DNA of 64,000 bases, from the NCBI RefSeq assembly GCF_000759885.1, contig NZ_JNAH01000008.1:372001-436000 (forward strand), given 5' to 3'. Under the pieces are notes generated by a model. That model did not search any database. It saw only the letters and a program-made list of their open reading frames with translations, and had not been told where the DNA came from. A program made the position numbers and the translations under genes. The DNA comes from Prochlorococcus marinus str. GP2. Its GTDB lineage: Bacteria; Cyanobacteriota; Cyanobacteriia; PCC-6307; Cyanobiaceae. Shown here piece by piece: positions 38,958-48,056 of this stretch (the first letter of the stretch is position 1; every line of letters begins with the position of its first letter).

Positions 38958-40754
38958 ATGAGAAACAAAATTTGTGAAGAACTCAATAATACAGATATTG
39001 GTAAATTAGTTAATCTATGCGGATGGGTAGATAGAAGAAGAGATCATGGTGGTGTAATTTTTATTGATTTAAGAGACCATAGTGGATTCTTACAAATAAC
39101 AATTAACCCCGATGATGGAGCAAATCTATTTAAACAGGCAGAAACTCTAAGAAATGAGACGGTAATAATGGTTAGCGGAATTATTAATGAAAGACCAAAA
39201 GATTCAATAAATAAAAATTTAAGTACTGGAGAGTTAGAGCTTAAGGTTAAAGATTTGCAAATTCTCAACCAAATTAAAAAAAACCTACCTTTTCCAGTGT
39301 CTATACATGATTATGAAAATACAAAAGAAGAACTAAGATTAAAATATAGATACCTTGATTTAAGAAGGGGTAAATTACTAGAAAATTTAAAAACAAGACA
39401 CAAGATTATTAAAGTTGCTAGAGAATTTCTTGATAATTTTGGATTTACTGAAGTAGAGACCCCACTACTTACAAAATCAACACCAGAAGGCGCTCGCGAT
39501 TTTCTTGTTCCTGCGCGTCTTTCAAATGGAGCATTTTTTGCTCTACCCCAATCTCCACAGTTATTTAAACAACTTTTAATGGTTGGGGGCTTAGATAAGT
39601 ATTATCAAATCGCAAAATGCTTCCGTGATGAAGACTTAAGGGCAGATAGACAGCCAGAGTTTACACAATTAGATATAGAGATGAGCTTTATTAATGAAGA
39701 AGAAATAATTTCTTTTAATGAAAGTCTCATAAAAAAAATATGGAAAGAAGTGTTAAATATTAATTTTAATAATGCTTTTCCAAGAATGTCATGGCAGACA
39801 GCAATGGATAATTACGGAACTGATAGACCAGATACAAGATATCAAATGTTATTAAAAGATTTAGGAGGAGTATTAGGTGATATTGGATTTAATATTTTCA
39901 CCAAGGCAATTAAGTCTGGAGGTTATATAAAATCCATAACAGTCAAAGGAGGTAATTCAAGTATTAGCAACGTAAGAATTAAACCAGGAGGCGATATCTT
40001 CCAAGTGGCTCAAGATGCCGGAGCTGGTGGTTTGGCCTTTATAAGGGTCAAAGGAGATGAGCTTGAGACTATTGGGGCAATTAAAAATAATTTAAGTGAA
40101 AAGCATATAGCTGATATTTTAAAAATCACGGAAGCAAAAGATGGAGACTTAATCCTCTTAGGAGCTGGAGATAAACAAATTGTCAATCAGTCATTAGATA
40201 GGGTTAGACAATATATCGCAAAGGACTTAAATCTCATTGATAAAAGTAAATGGAATTTCTTATGGGTAACAGACTTCCCTATGTTTGAGAGAAATGAAGA
40301 GGAAAATAGATATGAAGCTTTACATCATCCTTTTTGTTCTCCAAAAAATATAAAATTTAAAGATTATGAAAACTTGAAAAAAGAAATTGAGAGCTCTACA
40401 GCAAATGCTTATGACTTAGTTCTTAATGGATTGGAGTTAGGGGGTGGCTCTTTACGTATTCATGAAGCGAACTTACAAAGAGAAGTTTTGAGAACGGTAG
40501 GACTTACTGATAAAGAGATTGATGAAAAATTTGGATTTTTAATAGAAGCACTAGAAATGGGTGCTCCCCCTCATGGTGGAATAGCGTTTGGATTGGATCG
40601 TATTACCATGCTGATCATTGGTGCAGATTCAATCAGAGAAACCATTGCTTTTCCAAAAAATCAACAAGCAAAATGTCTTCTCACAAATGCACCTTCAAAT
40701 GTCTCTGAATCACAATTAAAAGAATTAGATATTGAAATAACAATTGATGAATAA
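38958..40754 (+). CDS. aspS: Aspartyl-tRNA synthetase
   Basis: Class II synthetase of 598 residues with a bacterial-type GAD insertion. OB-fold tRNA-binding domain at the N-terminus ([13 protein letters not shown]), motif 2 [18 protein letters not shown], and motif 3 GLDRITML near the end. In cyanobacteria this enzyme may be non-discriminating and also charge tRNA-Asn; sequence here does not decide. Confidence 0.96.
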   Translation: MRNKICEELNNTDIGKLVNLCGWVDRRRDHGGVIFIDLRDHSGFLQITINPDDGANLFKQAETLRNETVIMVSGIINERPKDSINKNLSTGELELKVKDLQILNQIKKNLPFPVSIHDYENTKEELRLKYRYLDLRRGKLLENLKTRHKIIKVAREFLDNFGFTEVETPLLTKSTPEGARDFLVPARLSNGAFFALPQSPQLFKQLLMVGGLDKYYQIAKCFRDEDLRADRQPEFTQLDIEMSFINEEEIISFNESLIKKIWKEVLNINFNNAFPRMSWQTAMDNYGTDRPDTRYQMLLKDLGGVLGDIGFNIFTKAIKSGGYIKSITVKGGNSSISNVRIKPGGDIFQVAQDAGAGGLAFIRVKGDELETIGAIKNNLSEKHIADILKITEAKDGDLILLGAGDKQIVNQSLDRVRQYIAKDLNLIDKSKWNFLWVTDFPMFERNEEENRYEALHHPFCSPKNIKFKDYENLKKEIESSTANAYDLVLNGLELGGGSLRIHEANLQREVLRTVGLTDKEIDEKFGFLIEALEMGAPPHGGIAFGLDRITMLIIGADSIRETIAFPKNQQAKCLLTNAPSNVSESQLKELDIEITIDE

Positions 40755-40799
40755 GAATATATATGGATGTTCTAAAAGTTTTTTGTTTAAATAAAATAT

Positions 40800-40806
40800 A
40801 AGGAGG
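40800..40806 (+). promoter_or_regulatory. Displaced Shine-Dalgarno-like site upstream of pyrG
   Basis: A full anti-SD complement AAGGAGG stands in front of pyrG but ends 23 bases before its ATG, too far for ordinary use. A GTG-CTT-AAT-TAA minimal frame starts two bases after it. Most genes in this window lack any SD, so this site may be a leader element or a relic. Confidence 0.35.
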
Positions 40807-40829
40807 CTGTGCTTAATTAAAAATATTTA

Positions 40830-42440
40830 ATGTCAAAATTTGTATTTGTCACCGGAGGAGTAGTTTCTAGCATTGGTAAAGGAATTGTAGCTGCAAGCTT
40901 AGGAAGATTATTAAAGTCTAGAGGATATAGTGTTTCAATATTAAAACTAGATCCATATCTAAATGTTGATCCAGGAACAATGAGCCCTTTCCAACATGGA
41001 GAAGTATTTGTGACTGAAGATGGGGCTGAAACAGATTTAGATTTAGGTCACTACGAAAGATTTACTGATACTGCAATGACTAGGTTAAATAGTGTGACTA
41101 CGGGATCTATTTATCAAGCAGTTATCAATAAAGAAAGAAGAGGTAGTTATAACGGTGGAACTGTACAAGTAATACCTCACATAACGGGAGAAATAAGGGA
41201 GAGAATTCATAGAGTAGCCTCCAACAGTAATGCAGATATAATTATTACTGAAATTGGTGGGACAGTTGGTGATATTGAATCTCTACCTTTTTTAGAGGCA
41301 ATAAGAGAATTCAAAAATGATGTCAATAAGAACGATGTTGCATACATACACGTAACATTACTTCCTTACATCAAAACCTCTGGCGAAATAAAAACTAAAC
41401 CAACACAACATTCAGTGAAAGAATTAAGATCAATTGGAATTCAGCCAGATTTACTTGTATGCCGCAGTGATAAATCTATCAATGCAGCTCTTAAAAAGAA
41501 GCTTAGTGGTTTTTGCGGGGTTAGTATCAACTCTGTGATTGAAGCTTTAGATGCAGACAGTATTTATTCTGTACCTCTTTCTTTAAAAAAAGAAGGGTTA
41601 TGCAAAGAAACCCTGAAGTATTTAGAACTTGAAGATAAAAAATGTGATTTGAAAAATTGGGAACAACTAATACACAATCTAAGAAATCCTGGAGCTCCAA
41701 TCAAAGTTGCTCTCGTAGGTAAATACATTGAACTTGGAGATGCATATTTATCCGTTGTTGAAGCTTTAAGACATGCATGCATTGAACAAAAGGCTTTATT
41801 AGATTTACATTGGGTAAGTGCTGAAATGATAGAAAAAAATTCAGCAGAAACTTACTTAAATGAAGTTGATGCGATTGTCGTACCAGGGGGATTTGGCAAT
41901 AGAGGAGTAAATGGAAAAATTTCGGCAATAAAATTCGCAAGAGAAAATAAAATTCCATTTTTAGGTTTATGCCTTGGTATGCAATGTGCAGTTATAGAAT
42001 GGGCTAGGAATGTAGCTAATCTTCCGGATGCATCTAGTTCAGAACTAGACCCAAACACTCCCAATCCAGTGATACATTTATTACCAGAACAAGAAGATAT
42101 AGTTGATTTAGGTGGAACGATGAGACTTGGAGTTTACCCATGTAGATTGACAAAAAATACAACTGGTAAAAACTTATATGCTGAAGATGTTATTTATGAG
42201 AGACATCGACATAGATACGAATTTAATAATTACTACAAACAAAGTTTTTTAGATTCTGGATACAAAATTAGTGGTACATCACCAGATGGCAGATTAGTTG
42301 AGTTAATTGAATTAGAAAATCATCCATACTTCTTAGCATGTCAATATCATCCTGAATTTTTATCACGACCTGGAAAACCTCATCCTTTATTTAAAGGTTT
42401 AATAAAAGCCTCTCAAGATAAGTTAACTCAATCAAATTAA
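40830..42440 (+). CDS. pyrG: CTP synthase
   Basis: Aminates UTP to CTP with glutamine. 536 residues: synthase domain with [13 protein letters not shown] and [19 protein letters not shown], then a class I glutamine amidotransferase domain with nucleophile Cys381 in GLCLGMQ and the His-Glu pair in YHPEF. Located between aspS and the queE-queC pair. Confidence 0.97.
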   Translation: MSKFVFVTGGVVSSIGKGIVAASLGRLLKSRGYSVSILKLDPYLNVDPGTMSPFQHGEVFVTEDGAETDLDLGHYERFTDTAMTRLNSVTTGSIYQAVINKERRGSYNGGTVQVIPHITGEIRERIHRVASNSNADIIITEIGGTVGDIESLPFLEAIREFKNDVNKNDVAYIHVTLLPYIKTSGEIKTKPTQHSVKELRSIGIQPDLLVCRSDKSINAALKKKLSGFCGVSINSVIEALDADSIYSVPLSLKKEGLCKETLKYLELEDKKCDLKNWEQLIHNLRNPGAPIKVALVGKYIELGDAYLSVVEALRHACIEQKALLDLHWVSAEMIEKNSAETYLNEVDAIVVPGGFGNRGVNGKISAIKFARENKIPFLGLCLGMQCAVIEWARNVANLPDASSSELDPNTPNPVIHLLPEQEDIVDLGGTMRLGVYPCRLTKNTTGKNLYAEDVIYERHRHRYEFNNYYKQSFLDSGYKISGTSPDGRLVELIELENHPYFLACQYHPEFLSRPGKPHPLFKGLIKASQDKLTQSN

Positions 42441-42458
42441 TATTCTTTATTTTTTTGA

Positions 42459-43136
42459 ATGAAAATGACAAATTTTTTACCCTTAGTCGAACAATTTCAT
42501 TCATTACAAGGTGAAGGTTATCACGCTGGGAAAAGTGCTTGTTTTGTAAGATTAGCCGGATGTAAAGTTGGATGTTGGTGGTGCGATACGAAGAATTCAT
42601 GGGACGAGAAAAAACACCCTTCTATATCAATTGAAAAAATAATAGATCACATAAAAATTGCCAGAGCAAAAGGAGCATCTTTTTGCGTTATTACAGGTGG
42701 AGAACCTTTACAACATAACTTGGATAATTTTTGCAAAGCCATAAAAAAAATGACGATGGGGGAAGAACAAAATCCAATGAAGATTCATATTGAGACAAGT
42801 GGAGTTAATTCGATATCAGGAAGCTATGACTGGATTACTTTATCTCCTAAAAGACACTCACCTCCAAAAAATTATTTCTTAAAACACTGTAATGAAATCA
42901 AAATAATCATAAATGAAATAGAGGATATTGAATTTGCTATTCAAATAAAAAAAGAAACTTTAAAACAATATCAACACTCTAAAAGCAAAGATGGGTTAAA
43001 CAAAGAAGATAAACTTTTTTATTTACAGCCAGCATGGAACAATGCGAATGGGTTTTCTCTTGCTATTGATTTTGTAAAAAATAATCCAGATTGGAAATTG
43101 AGCCTTCAAACTCACAAATACTTAAAAATTAATTGA
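42459..43136 (+). CDS. queE: 7-carboxy-7-deazaguanine synthase
   Basis: Radical-SAM enzyme of the preQ0/queuosine route. 225 residues. The cluster-binding cysteines are C35, C39, C42 (C-x3-C-x2-C: CKVGCWWC), followed by TGGEPLQHN and ETSG segments. Substrate specificity follows from the short length, the HSLQGEGYHAG start and the direct neighbour queC. The two genes are six bases apart. Older annotations may call it an activating enzyme of ribonucleotide reductase. Confidence 0.92.
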   Translation: MKMTNFLPLVEQFHSLQGEGYHAGKSACFVRLAGCKVGCWWCDTKNSWDEKKHPSISIEKIIDHIKIARAKGASFCVITGGEPLQHNLDNFCKAIKKMTMGEEQNPMKIHIETSGVNSISGSYDWITLSPKRHSPPKNYFLKHCNEIKIIINEIEDIEFAIQIKKETLKQYQHSKSKDGLNKEDKLFYLQPAWNNANGFSLAIDFVKNNPDWKLSLQTHKYLKIN

Positions 43137-43142
43137 AATCAT

Positions 43143-43817
43143 ATGAATCTCAAAAATAAATCGATAGTAGTTTTATTATCTGGAGGTTTAGATTCGTCTA
43201 CAGTTACTGGTATCGCAAAAAAATCCGAAGCTAAAATTTTTGGCCTTTCATTTGACTATGGTCAACGTCATAAAAAAGAATTAAATTCTGCATCGATAAT
43301 TGCAAAACACTTTGATATCGAAGAATTTAAAATCATTAAGCTTGACTTATCTTTATGGGGAGGCTCGTCATTAACTGATATTCAAAAAAATATTCCTATA
43401 GAAGGAGTACAAACTAATAAAATTCCTAATACTTATGTTCCTGGGAGAAATACTATATTTATTTCCGTTGCACTAAGTTATGCCGAAGCAATAGATGCTG
43501 ATTTTATAGGATTAGGAGTTAATGCATTAGATTATTCTGGTTATCCAGATTGCAGACCTGACTACATTAAAAAATTTCAAGAATTAGCAGATTTAGCTAA
43601 TAAAAGAGGAAGAGAAAATAATCCAATAAAACTTTGGACACCACTATTAGATTTAAATAAAGAGGAAATTATTAAATTAGCTTTTGATAATCATGTCCCT
43701 TTAGATAAAACATGGAGTTGTTATTCGGGTAATTCAAAACCATGCGGTAAGTGTGATAGCTGCAGAATTAGAAATGCCGCTTATGATAAATGGCTTAATA
43801 ACAATAATAAAAAATGA
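43143..43817 (+). CDS. queC: 7-cyano-7-deazaguanine synthase
   Basis: ATP-dependent conversion of 7-carboxy-deazaguanine to preQ0. 224 residues with the PP-loop SGGLDSST (12-19), a GQRHKKEL segment and a C-terminal zinc site in CGKCDSC plus one upstream cysteine (WSCYSG). It is directly downstream of queE and its end overlaps pabB by four bases. The product could feed tRNA queuosine or deazapurine DNA modification; no dpd genes are visible, so tRNA queuosine is the simpler reading. Confidence 0.93.
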   Translation: MNLKNKSIVVLLSGGLDSSTVTGIAKKSEAKIFGLSFDYGQRHKKELNSASIIAKHFDIEEFKIIKLDLSLWGGSSLTDIQKNIPIEGVQTNKIPNTYVPGRNTIFISVALSYAEAIDADFIGLGVNALDYSGYPDCRPDYIKKFQELADLANKRGRENNPIKLWTPLLDLNKEEIIKLAFDNHVPLDKTWSCYSGNSKPCGKCDSCRIRNAAYDKWLNNNNKK

Positions 43818-45130
43818 AAATAAAAAAATTAATTCTAGAAAAATGGATGGATCCAGCACTGATTACGCACCATCTAACAAAAAAATTCGGAGATAAAGGA
43901 TTAGCTTGGCTAGACAGTGATGGCAAAGAAAATGGAGAATGGTCAATAATAGGAATTCAACCTAAAAAAATAATCCAATCAAGAGATATCAATAACTTAG
44001 ACAAAACTAATAATCCATTTAATAATTTAAAAAATATTGAAAAAGGATTTTGGATCGGATGGTTAAGTTATGAAGCTGGAGTTTACATAGAACCCAAAAA
44101 CCCATGGCGAAAATCTAATATGGCAACTTTATGGATTGGATCATATGATCCAATTATTAAATGTAATCTAATAAAAAAAGAAATAATTATCGAAGGCACA
44201 AACTCATCTGAACTGATAAATTATAAAAATATAATCAACAATATAAAAAATATTGAAGAAGAAAATATTATTAAAACAAATTTGAATTTTGATTTTTCAA
44301 AAATAAATTTAGACGAAATGGCTGAAAAATTTCAGAAAAATATTCTGAAATTGAAAAAATTAATTTCTCTAGGGGATATATTTCAAGCAAACCTAACAAC
44401 TAAATGCGAAATTGAATCTTCCAAAAACTATAATCCTCTAGATATTTATTTGAAAATAAGAAGGAAATTAAGAGCTCCCTTTGGAGGAATAATAATAAAT
44501 AATGATAATTATAAAGAGGCTGTATTATCTACATCGCCAGAAAGATTTATAAAAATAGATAATAAAAATTTTGTAGAATCAAGGCCTATCAAAGGAACTA
44601 GATCCAGAGATAAGGATTTAAATCAAGACGCACTTAATGCTATCGATTTAATAACAAACGAAAAAGATAGAGCTGAAAATATTATGATTGTTGACCTAAT
44701 AAGAAATGATTTAAGTAAAGTTTGCGAAAGAGGAAGTATTATAGTGCCAGAAATATTAAAACTTGAAAGTTTCCTAAAAGTTCATCATCTAACTTCAGTA
44801 ATCAGAGGTAAATTAAAAAAAGACAAGAACTGGATTGATTTACTAAAAGCTTGTTGGCCTGGTGGCTCCATAACTGGAGCACCTAAATTAAGATCATGCC
44901 AGAGACTTTTTGAATTAGAAGAATTTGAACGCGGACCGTACTGTGGCTCATTTTTGAAGCTTGACTGGAATGGCGAGTTTGACAGCAATATACTAATAAG
45001 ATCATTTTTAATTAAAGGCAAAAAAATCAATATATATGCTGGTTGCGGAATAGTTATTGACTCAAACCTTGAAGAGGAAACTAATGAACTGAAGTGGAAA
45101 ATTTTACCGTTAATTGATTCACTAAAATGA
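43814..45130 (+). CDS. pabB: Para-aminobenzoate synthase component I
   Basis: Aminates chorismate to 4-amino-4-deoxychorismate for folate. 438 residues, chorismate-binding family: FQANLTTKCE, SPERFIK, SRPIKGTRSR, ENIMIVDLIRNDLSKV and GGSITGAPK are intact. It has no glutamine amidotransferase domain, so PabA must be provided elsewhere. Followed by a class IV aminotransferase overlapping its stop by four bases, giving PabB-PabC and supporting PabB over TrpE. Confidence 0.9.
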   Translation: MKIKKLILEKWMDPALITHHLTKKFGDKGLAWLDSDGKENGEWSIIGIQPKKIIQSRDINNLDKTNNPFNNLKNIEKGFWIGWLSYEAGVYIEPKNPWRKSNMATLWIGSYDPIIKCNLIKKEIIIEGTNSSELINYKNIINNIKNIEEENIIKTNLNFDFSKINLDEMAEKFQKNILKLKKLISLGDIFQANLTTKCEIESSKNYNPLDIYLKIRRKLRAPFGGIIINNDNYKEAVLSTSPERFIKIDNKNFVESRPIKGTRSRDKDLNQDALNAIDLITNEKDRAENIMIVDLIRNDLSKVCERGSIIVPEILKLESFLKVHHLTSVIRGKLKKDKNWIDLLKACWPGGSITGAPKLRSCQRLFELEEFERGPYCGSFLKLDWNGEFDSNILIRSFLIKGKKINIYAGCGIVIDSNLEEETNELKWKILPLIDSLK

Positions 45131-45954
45131 TTGAAACATTAGGCTGGCAAAAGGATCAATGGTTGGATATTGATAGAATATTTATTGCTGCTAATAATAG
45201 AGCATTAAAATTTGCTGATGGTATATTTGAAACCATTTTGATAAAAGAAAACAAACCTATACTTTTTGATGAACATCTGAAAAGGTTAGAAAAAAGTAGC
45301 AAGATTTTAAATATTAATCTCAAAATAAATAAATTAACTTTGAGACAACTTATTCAAGATGGAATTAGAAAGTTATCTCTTAAAAATGATCAATTTGCTT
45401 CAGTAAGAATTAACTATAGTCGAGGAACTAATGAAGGTCGAGCAGTAACAATTAATAGCACTTCAGAGACAAAAGATTTGGATAATTTATGGCTTGAGTT
45501 CTATAGAATCAAACCTAATTTTAATCCGATAAGCGTTTGCATTAGTCAAACGGAAAAAATAAATGAATTCAGTCTTATAAGTAAATGTAAAACATTCTCA
45601 TATAATCAGGCAATACAAGTTCTGACAGAAGCTAATAAAAAATCATTTGATGATTCTATCCTTTTGAATACGTCAGGTGAAATTTGTTGTGGAAGTACAT
45701 TTAATCTTCTTATTAAAAGAAATAATCAATGGATAACTCCTAGAAAAGAGAGCGGTTGTTTAGAGGGGATTATGGTTTCTAAAGCCTTAAAATTGAAAAT
45801 TGTAAAAGAAGAATTAATTCCTCCAGAATTTCAAAATGATGACATAATAGTTGCAATTAATAGCTTATCTTGCAGACAAATTAATCAAGTTAATGATCTA
45901 AAGCTTAAAACTAAATTCGATCCAATTTACTTTTGGGATTTATTATATAGTTGA
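45127..45954 (+). CDS. pabC: Class IV aminotransferase, probable aminodeoxychorismate lyase
   Basis: 275 residues, fold type IV PLP enzyme with LKFADGIFETILI (N-terminal), the PLP lysine probably in SKCKTFSYNQA (about 155), and a typical C-terminal LLNTSGEICCGSTFNLL region. The gene overlaps pabB and so most likely makes 4-aminobenzoate from aminodeoxychorismate. A branched-chain or D-amino-acid aminotransferase cannot be excluded. Its end overlaps the convergent cobA by 28 bases. Confidence 0.83.
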   Translation: MIETLGWQKDQWLDIDRIFIAANNRALKFADGIFETILIKENKPILFDEHLKRLEKSSKILNINLKINKLTLRQLIQDGIRKLSLKNDQFASVRINYSRGTNEGRAVTINSTSETKDLDNLWLEFYRIKPNFNPISVCISQTEKINEFSLISKCKTFSYNQAIQVLTEANKKSFDDSILLNTSGEICCGSTFNLLIKRNNQWITPRKESGCLEGIMVSKALKLKIVKEELIPPEFQNDDIIVAINSLSCRQINQVNDLKLKTKFDPIYFWDLLYS

Positions 45955-46742
45955 ACTTTATTAATATCTGGTAAATAGACATCAGATACTTTAGTTATAT
46001 TGTTATTAACCTTAAATTCAACAATTTTTCCAATAATGATAATTGATGGGGCTAAAAACTCTTTCTCTTTTATTTTATCTGGAAGATTATCTAATTTCTC
46101 TATTAGACATTTTTGATTTTTTAAAGTAGCTTCTTGAATAACAGCGCATTTTGTATTCTTATCTAAACCACCTAGAATTAATTCTTCAACAATAAATTCA
46201 ATATTTTTTATACCCATAAAAATTACTAAGCTATCTGATGATTTAGCTAAATCTCTCCAATTGACTGTCTTTTTTTCTTTATCTACACGCTCATGACCAG
46301 TGACGAAAGTTACAGAACTCGCAGCATCTCTATGGGTTAATGGAATACCAAAATATGTAGGGGCAGCTATCCCAGAAGTAATACCAGGAACGATTTCAAC
46401 TGAAATTCCATTTTTTTCTAAAATCGATACCTCTTCGCCACCTCTAGAAAAAACGAATGGATCTCCCCCTTTAAGCCTTACAACATTTTTGCCTTCTTTT
46501 GCCAATTTTAAAATAAGAGCATTAGTTTCAGCCTGAGGTACAGAACACTTCCCAGCTCTTTTGCCAACATGGAAAATTTCTGTATTTTTTCCTGCCTCTT
46601 TTGTTATTTCATCCGGAATTAAAGCATCATGAACTAATGCATCACAATATTTTATTAGGCGTAAAGCTTTAAGAGTCAAAAGCTCAGGGTCACCAGGACC
46701 TGCTCCAACTAAATAAACAATGCCAGGCACAATAATCTCCAT
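45927..46742 (-). CDS. cobA: Uroporphyrinogen-III C-methyltransferase
   Basis: Methylates uroporphyrinogen III to precorrin-2 for cobalamin/sirohaem synthesis. 271 residues. The SAM-binding GAGPGDPELLTLKAL, the VRLKGGDPFVFSRGGEE loop and the GIPLTHRDAA segment are present. It is the single-domain CobA rather than the CysG fusion. I start at the ATG (MEIIVPG); a TTG lies two codons upstream. Divergent from an MFS transporter by about 30 bases. Confidence 0.93.
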   Translation of the reverse strand: MEIIVPGIVYLVGAGPGDPELLTLKALRLIKYCDALVHDALIPDEITKEAGKNTEIFHVGKRAGKCSVPQAETNALILKLAKEGKNVVRLKGGDPFVFSRGGEEVSILEKNGISVEIVPGITSGIAAPTYFGIPLTHRDAASSVTFVTGHERVDKEKKTVNWRDLAKSSDSLVIFMGIKNIEFIVEELILGGLDKNTKCAVIQEATLKNQKCLIEKLDNLPDKIKEKEFLAPSIIIIGKIVEFKVNNNITKVSDVYLPDINKVQLYNKSQK

Positions 46743-46772
46743 TAACAAGTATGGTAGTAAAAGTTAATCGCA

Positions 46773-48056
46773 ATGAAGGTAAATATTGTGAAAGAAAGTT
46801 TATTAAAACCAAATAAAAAATTTACTCTCCTAAGTGCGTTTATTACTCTTCTAAATGATCGTTTAAGTGAAAGTATACTGTTACCCATTTTACCCTCTTT
46901 TGTTTTACTTTTTGACTCTAAAGCAAGTACATATGGTTTATTATCATGCACTTACCAATTAGCTCAATTTACAGCTTCTCCTTTTATAGGACTTATGAGT
47001 GATAGATATGGAAGAAGACCTGTCACTCTTTTTTGTATTACTGGTTCAGTAATAGGAATATCAATATTATCTTTTACAGTTCTTTTTAATTGGTCAAATT
47101 CAATAGCCACTATCCCGTTATTTTTATTATTTTTAGCGAGACTAATTGACGGTTTAAGTGGGGGAACTGCAGCTACTGCAACAACAATTCTTGCAGATAT
47201 TTCAAGCCCTGAAAAAAGAGCAAAAACATTTGGTCTTATTGGTGTAGCTTTTGGTTTAAGTTTTTTCTTAGGTAATATATTTGTTGTAATTTTTGCAAGA
47301 AATACAAATAATAATTTTATTATCCCAGTTTTGATAGCCTCAATCATTCCAATAATAAATTTTCTCCTTGTATTTTTTTACTTACCAGAAACCAAGCCTA
47401 ATAGTGAAAAAAATAAATCAAAAACTACTTTAAAAAACCCTTTAAAAGCTTTATTTGCAGTTTTCAAAGAAGAAAAGATTAAAAAATTATCATTAGCTTT
47501 TTTTATTTACTTTATTGCTTTTACTGGACTGACCAATATCCTTATATTTTTTCTTCAAGAATCACTAAACTGGACGACCAAAGCATCAAGTGGAACTCTT
47601 GTTGTAGTAGGAATAATTGCAATTATCGTTCAAGGAGGACTAATAGGGCCTCTGGTAAAACAATTTGGCGAAATGCGATTAACACTTATCGGATCAGGCT
47701 TCATTCTTGTGGCATGTGCGCTTTTAATAACTGCTCCAAAAGAAAATGCAACACTTACTATTTATTCAGCTGTTTCATTTTTAGCCGTTGGGGCAGGGTT
47801 AATTACTCCCACCTTAAGAGCACTAATATCAAAGAAATTAGACGTTAATAAACAAGGATCAATTTTGAGTAACCTTCAGGGTCTACAGAGTCTTGGAGGA
47901 GTTTTAGGAATAGCAATGGCTGGAAGGGTTTATGATAGTTTTGGTCCTAAATCTCCTTTTATAGCTGGTTCCGTTATCTTACTTTTCATGATATATCTTA
48001 TTGCAGAGGGTAAAAATAAAAATTCTTTTAAAAATCAAAAATCAAAAGTTTTTTAA
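46773..48056 (+). CDS. MFS transporter (tetracycline-resistance-like family)
   Basis: 427-residue membrane protein with about 12 hydrophobic segments. The family loop GLMSDRYGRRPVTL (between segments 2 and 3) and LARLIDGLSGGTAATATTILADI are visible. Substrate unknown: many such drug/metabolite proton antiporters exist in cyanobacteria without known cargo. Its stop overlaps the start of ppk by one base (TAATG). Confidence 0.85.
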   Translation: MKVNIVKESLLKPNKKFTLLSAFITLLNDRLSESILLPILPSFVLLFDSKASTYGLLSCTYQLAQFTASPFIGLMSDRYGRRPVTLFCITGSVIGISILSFTVLFNWSNSIATIPLFLLFLARLIDGLSGGTAATATTILADISSPEKRAKTFGLIGVAFGLSFFLGNIFVVIFARNTNNNFIIPVLIASIIPIINFLLVFFYLPETKPNSEKNKSKTTLKNPLKALFAVFKEEKIKKLSLAFFIYFIAFTGLTNILIFFLQESLNWTTKASSGTLVVVGIIAIIVQGGLIGPLVKQFGEMRLTLIGSGFILVACALLITAPKENATLTIYSAVSFLAVGAGLITPTLRALISKKLDVNKQGSILSNLQGLQSLGGVLGIAMAGRVYDSFGPKSPFIAGSVILLFMIYLIAEGKNKNSFKNQKSKVF

